Notes: a model not told the origin generated them from the sequence alone. 64,000 nucleotides of DNA from Paenibacillus sophorae (GCF_018966525.1 NZ_CP076607.1:1922001-1986000), one strand, 5' to 3'. Positions 24,054 through 33,260 are shown, numbered from the stretch's first letter. Program-made: numbers and translations.

Positions 24054-25232
24054 ATGGTTCTAGAATTGAACGAAAACGGGTATACGGTATCCGCTAATGG
24101 AATAACGGTCGAATTGTTCGCCAAAGAGTTCGCCCTGCTAAGGTTCCTGTACCGCAACCGGGGGCGGGCCTTCAGCCGGGAGCAGCTTCTGGACAGCGTA
24201 TGGCCGCTCGAATATCCGGTGGAACGCACGGTGGACGATCATATCTACCGGCTTCGCAAGAAGCTCGGTCCGTTTGAAGGCCTGACTATCCGTACGGTCC
24301 GGGGATTCGGATACTGCCTGACCGTGCGGGAGCAGGCGCCGGGCATTGACGCCAGCCCGTCCGCCCAAGACGGGGAACTGCGGGAGAAGATGCGGGAGGT
24401 ATTCGTCAAATATCATCAGTACGGGCAGGGGAAATCAATGCTGGCGCTTGCCCGTCAGCAGGATATTTTGGGTTATGAGCTGGACCCGTTTTATTCTGTT
24501 TACGTGCGTTTTGTGCAGGGCGATCTGGAGTGGCTGCTCAGCGGGGGAGATACGCCCGGTTTCGAGCGCGCATACTGGTTGCTGCTGATCTTTATGTTCG
24601 CGGGGGAGCCGCAGGACGCTTTGGACTATTGCGAGCAAGTGCTTGCGGCAGGACTTCTGCCTCCGTCCCAGCACCGCGAAATGGAAATCCTTAACATTCT
24701 GGAATTGTACGCGCTGACGGGAGCGCCGGAGAAGGCGCTGGAACGGCTGAAGCTGACCCGGCGGGTCATTGCGGAACCGGGCTACGAAAATTTCGACACA
24801 CCCGTGTCCATCGCTGAGATGCTCGTCCACCTGATGATGGGGACTCCGGACGGGGATATGCAAAGAATGGCGGAATCGATTGAAGACCTGCTTAAGGCGA
24901 AGCCTTTTTTGCGGGAAATAGGTAGCTATACCATCGTCAAAGGGCTTTGGATGCTGAGGAATAATGAAAGACGTATGGGCGAATCGCTGCTGGATGAAGG
25001 ACTCGGCGTACTGGATCTATCCGGATTCGTGCCTATACGGTTGTTTGGACTTTACCGGATCACGCATTTTTGTCGGCAGTTTGTGTTCAAGGGCGGGGAA
25101 GCGGTGCGGCGCAAATACGAGGCGTTATTCACGGAAGAGCAGGCGCACTGCGGGCTTCCCGGAAATATGGTACGGATCGAAGCAGCGCTGGACGCTTTTT
25201 TAAAGTGTGATGGGGAAGCTGAAATGCCCTGA
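24054..25232 (+). CDS. Winged-helix regulator (OmpR/PhoB DNA-binding type) with helical-repeat domain
   Basis: This 392-residue regulator has no receiver domain. Residues about 1-95 form an OmpR-type winged helix (FAKEFALLRFLYRNRGRAFSREQLLDSVW, then RTVDDHIYRLRKKLG and TIRTVRGFGYCL). The remainder is an all-helical, TPR/BTAD-like repeat region (EPQDALDYCEQVLAAGL, ALTGAPEKALERLKL). It therefore probably senses a small molecule or partner protein rather than phosphate. GTAGGAGG precedes ATG 24054. It lies 116 bp upstream of an MFS transporter gene that it likely controls. Confidence 0.87.
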   Translation: MVLELNENGYTVSANGITVELFAKEFALLRFLYRNRGRAFSREQLLDSVWPLEYPVERTVDDHIYRLRKKLGPFEGLTIRTVRGFGYCLTVREQAPGIDASPSAQDGELREKMREVFVKYHQYGQGKSMLALARQQDILGYELDPFYSVYVRFVQGDLEWLLSGGDTPGFERAYWLLLIFMFAGEPQDALDYCEQVLAAGLLPPSQHREMEILNILELYALTGAPEKALERLKLTRRVIAEPGYENFDTPVSIAEMLVHLMMGTPDGDMQRMAESIEDLLKAKPFLREIGSYTIVKGLWMLRNNERRMGESLLDEGLGVLDLSGFVPIRLFGLYRITHFCRQFVFKGGEAVRRKYEALFTEEQAHCGLPGNMVRIEAALDAFLKCDGEAEMP

Positions 25233-25348
25233 CGGCGATGTCGTGCAGGCGGGCTGGGGAGCGGTCCGCTCTCTGATATTTCTCTGATAAACCGGCGGTA
25301 TACTCGGCGTATTGAAAGGCGGGTACAGCCGGATGGAGGAATATTAAA

Positions 25349-26716
25349 ATGAGTATCGAAGCCCCTTTAACTAAAATGGAGGTGCGGGCTGGTCGCGGCC
25401 TGCTTGGCAACAAAATCTTTATACGCGTATATACGGCATACGCGGCGGCAGAATTTGGCAGCTGGTTCGACTCGCTGGCGATTCAGGTGCTGGTCGCCTA
25501 CCGCTGGCAGGCCGGTCCGCTGCTGCTGGCGCTCATTCCCGTCAGCCTGGCGCTGCCGGGAATCGTGTTGGGCTCCTTGGCGGGAGTGGCCGCCGACCGG
25601 CTGAACAAGCTGAAGCTGATGCGCCTATGCGATCTGTTTACCGCCGTGCTTACCGCTGCGGTGCTGCTCGCACCGGGCATGCTCTGGCTGCTGCCGCTGC
25701 TTGCGATGCGGTCGGCCGTCTCGGCGCTGAATGTCCCGGCCCAGCAGTCGCTCACCCGGAGCATCGTCCGCGAGGACCAGCTGCTTCAGGCCGCATCCCT
25801 CAACGGTTTCGTGACGCAGGGCTCCAAAATCGCCGGTCCCCTGCTGGGCGGAGTCGCCCTGGCGGTTCTTTCGCCCGCCTGGTGCATTGCGCTGAATGCC
25901 TGCATGCGGCTGTCTTCGTATGTGCTGCTGCTATCCATAAAGAACGCTGATGCAAATGAGAGCACAGGTGCGGATATGGATGAACGGATGAAAGCAGGGG
26001 ACCAAGCTGCCATGGACGCAGAGGAGCAAGCTCCCGGCGGGAAGCCGCTTTCGGCTCGGGAAATGTGGAAGGAAGGCTGGGGCTTTATTCTTCGCAGTAG
26101 GCTGCTGCGCAATACGATGCTGTTCGGCCTGCTGGGCGCCCTGTCGATCCAGATGGTCGATTTCCAGTTCGCCAGTCTGTTCCACACCCTTGCCCCGGAT
26201 AGGGAATATTTGCTCGGCTGGCTGGTGTCGGCTGCGGGGGCGGGAGCGGTGCTGACGATTGCGGCCATGAACCGGGTAGGGCGCGGCGCAGGCTATGGGT
26301 CCAGACTGGGCGGAGGCTATGTGCTGATCGGCGCGGCCATCGGAGGGCTGGGCCTGCTTCCGCCCGGTGTTTCTCCCCTTCCCGTGCTGCTGCTGGGTCT
26401 GCTGATGGGTGCCGGTAACGGGATGTTCATGATCGCCTTTAATTACTGCCTGCAAAAAATAACGCCTCCCCATATGACGGGCAGGGTGTTCGGCATTCAG
26501 AGCATGGTGCTGAGCGCCGTAATGATTGCCGCTCCGCTGCTGGGCGGTGCGCTGGTCGATCTGGCAGGGCCTCGGCGGATCTTCGCCGGCTTCGGCCTCG
26601 TGATCGCGCTGGTCGGTGCAGCGGGAATTCTTCTCAGACGACAGATGTGGCCAGAGGAGAAGGAGGAAAACAGGGCAACAGCTGCAAGCTTTAATGCCGG
26701 TTCACAGAATGAATAA
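25349..26716 (+). CDS. MFS transporter, drug-efflux type
   Basis: The 455-residue protein has about 12 hydrophobic segments. The MFS motif A-like GSLAGVAADRLNKLKLMRLCD lies between TM2 and TM3. A hydrophilic loop of about 45 residues sits between TM6 and TM7 (NADANESTGADMDERMKAGD region). Residues MTGRVFGIQSMVLSA near TM10/11 are typical of the MFS_3/enterobactin-exporter-like group. ATG 25349 follows GGATGGAGG. The upstream orphan winged-helix regulator suggests inducible export. Substrates are not predictable. Confidence 0.88.
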   Translation: MSIEAPLTKMEVRAGRGLLGNKIFIRVYTAYAAAEFGSWFDSLAIQVLVAYRWQAGPLLLALIPVSLALPGIVLGSLAGVAADRLNKLKLMRLCDLFTAVLTAAVLLAPGMLWLLPLLAMRSAVSALNVPAQQSLTRSIVREDQLLQAASLNGFVTQGSKIAGPLLGGVALAVLSPAWCIALNACMRLSSYVLLLSIKNADANESTGADMDERMKAGDQAAMDAEEQAPGGKPLSAREMWKEGWGFILRSRLLRNTMLFGLLGALSIQMVDFQFASLFHTLAPDREYLLGWLVSAAGAGAVLTIAAMNRVGRGAGYGSRLGGGYVLIGAAIGGLGLLPPGVSPLPVLLLGLLMGAGNGMFMIAFNYCLQKITPPHMTGRVFGIQSMVLSAVMIAAPLLGGALVDLAGPRRIFAGFGLVIALVGAAGILLRRQMWPEEKEENRATAASFNAGSQNE

Positions 26717-26840
26717 AAATAAATCGGGCACCTCTTGGGGAATAGTCCAAACTAGTTTCTGGGTTTAACATACACTTAAAGGGTCAAATGCATCATGTGA
26801 CTATGCAAAAGTATACTTTAAGGCAGGTGAACCTGGAAAA

Positions 26841-28067
26841 ATGATTGAGCTGGTTTTGACAATCAACGATAGGGACGGAAGCTACACAGAGCATGCGGGT
26901 GTTGTTCTTGCATCCATTTTCTCCAATACTCAGCAAACGCTCAATGTCCACATTGTCCATGATGATTCACTAAGCGAAGAGAACAAGTTAAGGCTCACTC
27001 AGTTGGTGGAGGCGTTTCATCACAACATCTTTTTTTATCCTGTTACCGTTCCCGGAGATTTTCTTGAAGTTGCGGCCGGCGTGAATAAAATCGACTATTG
27101 GACAATGGCAAGTATGTACCGTTTGCTGCTTCCGCAGATTATTCAGGCTGACAGGGTTATTTATCTGGACTGCGACATTCTGGTCAATATGGATATTAAT
27201 GAATTGTGGAGCATTGACCTGGGAGATCGGTATTTGGGCGCCGTGCTTGATCAGGGCGAGAACTTGATGGAGTACTTTATTTCGCTGGGGCTTAACGCGG
27301 AGCTTTATTTTAACTCGGGGGTCATTCTGTTTCATTTGGACAATATCCGAAGCAGACAGACCTGGTATGCAGAAATGCTCGGTTTCATGCGCACTTTTCC
27401 GTCGATGACCATGCCTGACCAGGATATTCTGAATGCGGTGTACAGCTTATATTATTTGCAATTGGATCAGCGGTTTAATACATTCGCTCACCCCGAGCTC
27501 GATTTGGAGAATAAAATTGTTCATTTCGCCGGAAACAGCAAATGGTGGAATGAAGATTCGCCCGCGGCGCCGCTCTACCAGAAATATCTTGCCATGACCC
27601 CCTGGTCCCAGGGATTTATACCAGCTCCTGTCTCCGTGCCGGAGCCGGTCATCATCCCGCTAGACCCGCCGCCTCCGCCGCAGGAAGAACAGTCGATTGC
27701 TCCGCCGGAACCGCCCGCTCCGGAAATTCAGGTTCCCGATCCCCCGGTTCTTGAAATCTCTGTCCCGCAGCAGGAAGTACCGCAGATTGTTCCCGTAAAA
27801 CCGCACAGACGGAAACGCCGCAGATTGGTACGGCTACGGAGAAGATTGAGACTGAGAAGGAGATTGCGGCTGCGGCGAAGATTAAGACTGAGACTGAAAA
27901 AGTTCAGATTGATTCGTGCGAAATACCGTTCCCGTAAGCGGGTAAAACTGCTCAAGCGTCGGCGTACAGCGAAGAGTAAAGCCCTGAAACCGGCCAGAAA
28001 GAGGCTGCGGCGGGCCCGATCCATTAACAAAACCCGTACGAAACGTCCGTTAAAGCGTACCTCATAA
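26841..28067 (+). CDS. GT8 glycosyltransferase with Pro-rich hinge and highly basic tail
   Basis: Residues 1 to about 250 are a family 8 retaining glycosyltransferase. They contain VIYLDCDILVN (DxD at 110-112, metal and nucleotide-sugar binding), LYFNSGVILFHLDN and the C-terminal HFAGNSKWW. A Pro/Glu/Val-rich linker (about 257-317) follows. The last 91 residues have about 50 Lys or Arg and no acidic residue, including repeated RRRLRL units. The tail is in frame through to a clean stop and looks like a nucleic-acid- or polyanion-binding segment. It could target the enzyme to teichoic-acid-like polymers, DNA or the spore surface. AGGCAGGTGA precedes ATG 26841. Confidence 0.85.
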   Translation: MIELVLTINDRDGSYTEHAGVVLASIFSNTQQTLNVHIVHDDSLSEENKLRLTQLVEAFHHNIFFYPVTVPGDFLEVAAGVNKIDYWTMASMYRLLLPQIIQADRVIYLDCDILVNMDINELWSIDLGDRYLGAVLDQGENLMEYFISLGLNAELYFNSGVILFHLDNIRSRQTWYAEMLGFMRTFPSMTMPDQDILNAVYSLYYLQLDQRFNTFAHPELDLENKIVHFAGNSKWWNEDSPAAPLYQKYLAMTPWSQGFIPAPVSVPEPVIIPLDPPPPPQEEQSIAPPEPPAPEIQVPDPPVLEISVPQQEVPQIVPVKPHRRKRRRLVRLRRRLRLRRRLRLRRRLRLRLKKFRLIRAKYRSRKRVKLLKRRRTAKSKALKPARKRLRRARSINKTRTKRPLKRTS

Positions 28068-28161
28068 TCGTTTATTGCACACTCGCCCTAAGCCTTCAGC
28101 CTGAGCGTTAGAATGAAGAAAGATGTAAATTTGGATGGTTTGATCCCGCGGATAAGGCCCG

Positions 28162-28190
28162 ACTGCTCCCATTGGCTTAAAGGGAGCAGT
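28162..28190. other. Hairpin between convergent genes, no U-tract
   Basis: ACTGCTCCC and GGGAGCAGT arms flank an 11-base loop in the gap 28068-28533. It lacks a T run on either strand, so it is not a classic terminator. The rest of the gap holds the coat-protein remnant and nothing else recognisable. Confidence 0.45.
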
Positions 28191-28198
28191 TGGTGCAT

Positions 28199-28443
28199 TC
28201 AGGACGGAATATTCAGAGCGGTCTGAATGTTTTGCAGATCCAGCTGAACTTGCTCGTTAATATTGTAGGGATGATATAAGCCTCGCTGCATCATGTAGCC
28301 GGTAATCATCTCATGAATGTCGATGGCTTCCTGGTCAAACACGATTCCTTGCATAAGTTTAGACTTGGCAGACAGAGCGTTTTAAAGTTAAGCGCTTCAT
28401 GAAGTTCCATGGATTCATGCAGCGCTAGGGTTGGTGTATTCAT
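28199..28443 (-). pseudogene. CotF-like spore coat protein remnant
   Basis: Reading from ATG 28443 gives MNTPTLALHESMELHEALN and then FKTLCL, the N-terminus of short CotF-type spore coat proteins. After CTG the frame shifts. The other frame then gives AKSKLMQGIVFDQE and ends NINEQVQLDLQNIQTALNI-PS at TGA 28199. Adding back one G at about 28370 would join them into a protein of about 81 residues. No ribosome site is evident. It is therefore a degraded coat gene, not an active one, unless the single-base loss is a sequencing error. Confidence 0.6.
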
Positions 28444-28533
28444 AAGTGATATGCTGAAAACTAAAGCAGGAATTGATGCTCGTATTCCGGGTTATACGCG
28501 CGAATACGCACCCGCCGCATATTCCCTTGAAAT

Positions 28534-31500
28534 TTAAATCATCAAGAGCTCGCGAAGCTCTTGTTCGGTAAGCGTGGGCACCGCCTCCTGATCGAGTCCC
28601 AACACTTCGTCAATCAGATGTTTCTTTTTGTGCTGGAGTTCGTACATTTTTTCCTCCATCGTGCCTTGGGTGATCAGGCGGATGACTTGGACGACGTTTT
28701 TTTGCCCCATACGATGGGCGCGGTCGGCGGCTTGCTGCTCCACTGCAGGGTTCCACCACAGATCATACAGGACAACGGTATCCGCTCCTGTCAAATTCAG
28801 ACCGGTTCCTCCTGCCTTCAAGGAAATAAGGAAGACGTCCATTTCGCCATCGTTAAACCGGTCGCACAGCTCAACGCGCTCGCGGGCCCGTGTAGACCCG
28901 TCCAAATAAAAAAATGGAATGCCTTGATCGCTCAGCGCGTGGCCGATGAGGCCGAGCATCTCCGTGAATTGAGAGAAGATCAGCATGCGTTTCCGGTTGG
29001 CCAGGCACTCTTCTACGATCTCCATCAGCTGCGCAAGCTTCGCGGAGCCTCCTTTGTATCCTTCGATAAAAAGGGCGGGATGACAGCAAATTTGCCGAAG
29101 CCGGGTGAGACCGGCCAGGATTTTGATCCGGCTCTTGTGATAACCATCTACGCTTAGATGCTTTAAGGTTTCCTGCTGCAGCTTGGCCAAATAAGCGGCA
29201 TACAATTTCTTCTGTTCCGGCAGAAGCTCGGTTGGCTTGATCGACTCCATTTTGTCCGGCAGGTCTTGAAGCACCTCGCTCTTCCATCTGCGCAGCATGA
29301 AAGGCCGCGCCCGTTTGGACACCTCTTTGCGCGTTAAGTTTCCGAATGCCTTCCGATCCTGGAACAATGCCGGGAAGACGACGCTAAAGATCGACCACAG
29401 CTCTTCGATGCGGTTCTCGACAGGAGTTCCGGTCAAGGCAAACCGGTAACCGGCTTGGATCGATTTGACCGCCTGAGCCGTCTGCGTCGCATGGTTTTTG
29501 AAGGCTTGCGCCTCATCCAGAATGAGGGTGTGGAACGGTTGCTTGGCATAGAGCTCCACATCTCGCAGCAAGAGCGGGTACGACGTGAGGACGACGTCGG
29601 CCTCCGCCAGCCTTTGCATTTTCTCCGCTCGCTCGGTTTGGCTGCCGTCCGCAATCAGCACGCGGATGTTCGGCGCGAACTTCCGCAGCTCATTACGCCA
29701 ATTGTAGACCAGCGACCCCGGCGAGATGACGAGAGCAGGGATGCGCCGCCGCCGAATCTCTGGCACAGAGGAAGCGATAAAGGCGATGCTCTGCAAGGTC
29801 TTTCCCAGCCCCATGTCATCCGCCAAAATGCCGCCGAACCCGTAATGGGCGAGAGTCTTCAGCCATTGGTAGCCAATTCTTTGATAATCACGCAGCACAG
29901 TCGTAAGAGGAGCCGGGACCTCGAAGTCGAGATTGTCCGGATTTCGCAGGTTATCGAGGAGCTGGCGAACCGGCCTGTCGAGCTTCAAGGCATTGAATTC
30001 ATGATCGATCAAATGAATGCCGCGGGCCAGGGGGACACGAATCTTCGCTCCCGCTATATCCGAATAGAGAAGCCCCGTGTCCTTAAGGAACTTCGATAGC
30101 TCTTGAAGCTCGGCGCTGTCCAGCGGCAGTAAGGAACCGTTCGGCAGGCGGTAATATCTCCGCTTTTCCTCCAAGGATTTCACAAGGCTGCGGATTTCCG
30201 TTTCCGGAATCCAGCCCATGTCCAAGCGGAATTCGAGCCAATTCATTTGCTCGGCTGCGGATACCTGCACACTGACCTTCGGCAGTGTATCTAATTTGTG
30301 CAGCCGGAGCTTCACAGCCGTCGTTGCGTACACCTTCATCAGCTTCTCCAGCTGCGGAACAACCGTATACAGGAAGTCGAACTCCGCTTCTTCGTCGCTC
30401 ATGAAGTATCCGGCCTCTGTCTTCGTGAACGAACTTTGTTCGATCACTTCGATGATCCGCCGCTCCCGCTCAAGGTCCCGGATGAGAATACGAGGGGAGT
30501 CCTGCTGCTTCCGGCTATCCTCCAGGGGATTAATGACGACCTCATTGTATTGAAATTCCACGGCGGCCAGAAGACGATCCTTCACCCGGTCCAGATACAG
30601 CTTGGCTAGAAGCGGGGATTGCGTAACCTGCTCGGCAATGGCCGGGGCGATGCTGACGCTGCCCAGTTTCATGAAGCCGGGTACGGCTTTTTCAATAAAA
30701 GACTCCATTTGACCGCTATGAATCGGAATGTCGTCCGTATTCGATTCTTCGAGAATCGCCTTTAGTTCTGCAAGTCGTCTGCCTTGTTTCGCCGGAAGCG
30801 TAAGCAGCTTACCCTGAAGGAAGGCCGCTCCATAAGGCTCCATAACCGTCAATTGCTCAAGGCCGTGGACCCGCAAAGAGTAGTCCCCTGAACCCGCTTC
30901 ATCGAACTCGAAGCGAAGAGGCAGGGGTTCATCAGATAAGCAAATGCCGTCATATTTGAGGTTCCCATCCATAAGGGTGACCTTCGGCGCCTGTGTCAGC
31001 AGAGGAAGCAGGCCTGCCCATGCCTGTGGCGGAATCAGCAGCATGCGGTCGCTGCTTCTGCCCGAGACATAGGCGGCGTGCAAGCGGTCGGTTTCGCGAT
31101 AGGCGGCGCGATCTCGTACCATTTCGATTAAAGCTCGAAGGACGGCCTCGTTTTCTTTCGCAAAGCTGTGGAGCTCGGGATCGTAGTTGAACCTCGGCGA
31201 GAAAGGGTAGCGCTCCCCCCGTACAAGCTGATCCAGGAAGGAGGCGATATTTTGCACGATATATAAGGCTTTGGGGCCAACTTTAAGCTCGATGCCGAAC
31301 AGGGTGGTGCTTTTGTTATAGGCCAAGAGCTTAAGAATGAACTCCACGTCAAGAGGCGTTCTCGTTTCCACGAGCGTTCGATTGTGGATAGGGCGTATGG
31401 GCTTATCGTCGAACAGTCCGAGAATACGCTCGGCGAGGTGGACATTTTCCACATGATCGGGAGTTTCTCCGGGCTGCTCATTGGCAGCAATCGGTGGAGC

Positions 31501-31803
31501 GGCTGAATCTCCGGTTAGCTGCAGCTCATATATACGGATCAGAACAGCGGCAATATGGTGGCAAAAGGGTTCGAATGAGCCCAGGTCGGGGCAGGTGCAC
31601 TGTGCATTCGGTTTGCCGTTCCAGTCAAACGCAAGCTGAATTTCATGATGGCTGGAGCCATTCACTTCGGCCGAATATTCATTGGTTTCGGGATCGAATC
31701 GTGTAAAATGGATCTTATTCGCGCGGCATAACCGTTCGCCTTTTTGATAAGCATAAGGGCCGCACCATTGTTTGATCGATTTTTTGGTTAACGTTACGCT
31801 CAT
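28534..31803 (-). CDS. SWIM zinc-finger SNF2-family DNA translocase
   Basis: The 1089-residue protein starts at ATG 31803, preceded by AGGAAGGTG; a longer frame to 32043 lacks support. A SWIM zinc finger with CxC-x9-CxH ligands lies at residues 69-83. A long middle region of the bacterial SNF2-associated type follows. The SNF2 ATPase has Walker A ADDMGLGKT near 660, DEAQ near 763 and LTGTPVENR. The helicase C domain ends with QQAADRAHRMGQ near 1025. It is an ATP-driven double-stranded DNA translocase, probably in repair or transcription-complex remodelling. Such proteins are common single genes in Bacillota. Confidence 0.95.
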   Translation of the reverse strand: MSVTLTKKSIKQWCGPYAYQKGERLCRANKIHFTRFDPETNEYSAEVNGSSHHEIQLAFDWNGKPNAQCTCPDLGSFEPFCHHIAAVLIRIYELQLTGDSAAPPIAANEQPGETPDHVENVHLAERILGLFDDKPIRPIHNRTLVETRTPLDVEFILKLLAYNKSTTLFGIELKVGPKALYIVQNIASFLDQLVRGERYPFSPRFNYDPELHSFAKENEAVLRALIEMVRDRAAYRETDRLHAAYVSGRSSDRMLLIPPQAWAGLLPLLTQAPKVTLMDGNLKYDGICLSDEPLPLRFEFDEAGSGDYSLRVHGLEQLTVMEPYGAAFLQGKLLTLPAKQGRRLAELKAILEESNTDDIPIHSGQMESFIEKAVPGFMKLGSVSIAPAIAEQVTQSPLLAKLYLDRVKDRLLAAVEFQYNEVVINPLEDSRKQQDSPRILIRDLERERRIIEVIEQSSFTKTEAGYFMSDEEAEFDFLYTVVPQLEKLMKVYATTAVKLRLHKLDTLPKVSVQVSAAEQMNWLEFRLDMGWIPETEIRSLVKSLEEKRRYYRLPNGSLLPLDSAELQELSKFLKDTGLLYSDIAGAKIRVPLARGIHLIDHEFNALKLDRPVRQLLDNLRNPDNLDFEVPAPLTTVLRDYQRIGYQWLKTLAHYGFGGILADDMGLGKTLQSIAFIASSVPEIRRRRIPALVISPGSLVYNWRNELRKFAPNIRVLIADGSQTERAEKMQRLAEADVVLTSYPLLLRDVELYAKQPFHTLILDEAQAFKNHATQTAQAVKSIQAGYRFALTGTPVENRIEELWSIFSVVFPALFQDRKAFGNLTRKEVSKRARPFMLRRWKSEVLQDLPDKMESIKPTELLPEQKKLYAAYLAKLQQETLKHLSVDGYHKSRIKILAGLTRLRQICCHPALFIEGYKGGSAKLAQLMEIVEECLANRKRMLIFSQFTEMLGLIGHALSDQGIPFFYLDGSTRARERVELCDRFNDGEMDVFLISLKAGGTGLNLTGADTVVLYDLWWNPAVEQQAADRAHRMGQKNVVQVIRLITQGTMEEKMYELQHKKKHLIDEVLGLDQEAVPTLTEQELRELLMI

Positions 31804-31878
31804 TTGACGGCACCTTCCTGAATTTGTAGAACGGATGTTTGTATGTCCATTGTAGCATAAATATTTTTTCAAAGAGAC

Positions 31879-32073
31879 GTGAGAAAAAGTATCTGTGATA
31901 CGATGAGATCCTATACGGAGGGGGGACGCGCAATCGTGGATGAAATCCCTGTTGAAGAATATAAGATAGGAACCGTTCTCCTTAGGCAAGGAGAGGTTCC
32001 TGCTAAGTGCTATTTCGTGTTGATGGGATGCGTAAATAGCCACACAATAAGAAGATGCCCGCCAGCGCGGTGA
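31879..32073 (+). pseudogene. Crp/Fnr-family regulator fragment
   Basis: Residues encoded at about 31930-32034 read IVDEIPVEEYKIGTVLLRQG followed by EVPAKCYFVLMGCV. This matches the start of the cyclic-nucleotide-binding domain of Crp/Fnr-type regulators. The similarity stops abruptly after Cys-Val, and the frame ends within 13 codons. The remaining effector domain and the helix-turn-helix are absent downstream, where a 15-bp direct repeat and the rhomboid gene follow. It is a truncated relic, possibly cut by the event that brought in the adjacent segment. Confidence 0.6.
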
Positions 32074-32085
32074 ACCGTATCATAA

Positions 32086-32100
32086 GTAACGGCAAGTTTT
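32086..32100 (+). repeat. 15-bp direct repeat, left copy
   Basis: GTAACGGCAAGTTTT occurs here and again at 33234-33248, on either side of the rhomboid gene. A 13-bp version is also found at 61810-61822. This copy overlaps the rhomboid stop codon. Confidence 0.6.
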
Positions 32101-33169
32101 ATTTATACTCGATTCGGGTCACATCTTTGAATTGAATTCCCTCTTTCGTGTTTATTGTCATTAAGTAGCCAAGCATAAGGTTCTCCTTCTCTTGAAACCT
32201 CCGAGAAAAGCGGATTTCCATTGTTTGCTCATCTATCCATGCTGTTCTGAACGAAGGTGGTTCTTGTGTTTCGTAGTTAATGGAAGTGGTGATTAATTTT
32301 TCCGAATGTATTAATACGGGGTACTTAAAGTTGATGATGATACGTTCTGGCATATCTGTAACGGAGGTGCCTTTCGGTGGATTGATATGACTAATAAGGG
32401 GAGCCGAATACTTATTTGTAAACCTGACAGTCTCAATAGTGCCATAAACGTTGATCAACAATATACCAACAAGCAACAACGAAGGTAAGTTTTTTAGAAC
32501 GTTTTTTTGATAAATCTCCTCGCCATTCAATATTTGTAAAACACGGTGTTCTATGCTTTTGCGCCAGAGTAAAACAAAAGGTACCACTACGATCATGGAA
32601 ATTAAATGCAGAACCTGGCCAAAGTTTTCAAAGAAGTTATGGCCCAGGACGACAACCTCCAACAGAGGAATTCCCCATAAATAGAAACTCATTAACACAA
32701 GTAGAGTAATTAAAAAGATATCTTTAAAAATAAATTTTCCCTTGGTCTCATAAAAGATAATTACAAAGAAAGCGAAAAATACAAAGTAACCCCAGCATAT
32801 TCCTGAAGCCCCGTGGCCTGCGACACCATCTGTTGAATGCCAAATATTAATGAGAGTAGTCGAGATGAATGTAAGAACGGATATAAAAGCGAACCGGGAG
32901 GATCCGATCAATAATTCAGTAATGCTTCCAAATAGAAGAAACACCAGTATGTTCCCAATGAAGTGATTAATTAAAATTTCCGGCGAATGTGTGAAAGATG
33001 ATAGTGGAATTAGATAAAAATGTCTTATTGCGGGGACTTGACCAGAAATGGTGTCATATAAATCCGGCAGGAAGAATTGGGGAACAGTTGATATTAGACA
33101 TGCTAATACTAGTAATAATGTAATGATAGGCTTACGTTGTTTCAGTTGAACAAGAAATAATTGCAGCAT
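32099..33169 (-). CDS. Rhomboid-family intramembrane protease with C-terminal Ig-like domain
   Basis: The N-terminal 250 residues hold seven or so hydrophobic segments with rhomboid hallmarks: HFIGN (HxxxN, 69-73), GHGASG with catalytic Ser122, and LHLIS with His188. Residues about 255-356 form an extracytoplasmic domain, SHINPPKGTSV then RIIINFKYPVL, resembling bacterial SbsA-type Ig-like (Big_5) modules. This appended domain is unusual for rhomboids. The adjacent minus-strand gene encodes a secreted protein with the same type of domain, a possible partner or substrate. The segment is A+T-rich and flanked by direct repeats. Confidence 0.8.
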   Translation of the reverse strand: MLQLFLVQLKQRKPIITLLLVLACLISTVPQFFLPDLYDTISGQVPAIRHFYLIPLSSFTHSPEILINHFIGNILVFLLFGSITELLIGSSRFAFISVLTFISTTLINIWHSTDGVAGHGASGICWGYFVFFAFFVIIFYETKGKFIFKDIFLITLLVLMSFYLWGIPLLEVVVLGHNFFENFGQVLHLISMIVVVPFVLLWRKSIEHRVLQILNGEEIYQKNVLKNLPSLLLVGILLINVYGTIETVRFTNKYSAPLISHINPPKGTSVTDMPERIIINFKYPVLIHSEKLITTSINYETQEPPSFRTAWIDEQTMEIRFSRRFQEKENLMLGYLMTINTKEGIQFKDVTRIEYK

Positions 33170-33233
33170 ATTAAACCCCCTGAAATGATCTATTTATCCA
33201 ATATAAGGGATATGTAATATTAAATGAAAGATT

Positions 33234-33248
33234 GTAACGGCAAGTTTT
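33234..33248 (+). repeat. 15-bp direct repeat, right copy
   Basis: This is identical to 32086-32100 and is followed 12 bp later by the interspersed repeat at 33261-33337. Confidence 0.6.
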
Positions 33249-33260
33249 TTTGGGGTCAGA

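Noticed and set aside
26841..28067. Basic tail of GT8 as a frameshift artefact
   Set aside because: The basic composition continues through the whole tail to a clean stop and the Pro-rich hinge leads smoothly into it. Other frames give no better continuation. Only expression data can settle it, so it is kept as a finding.
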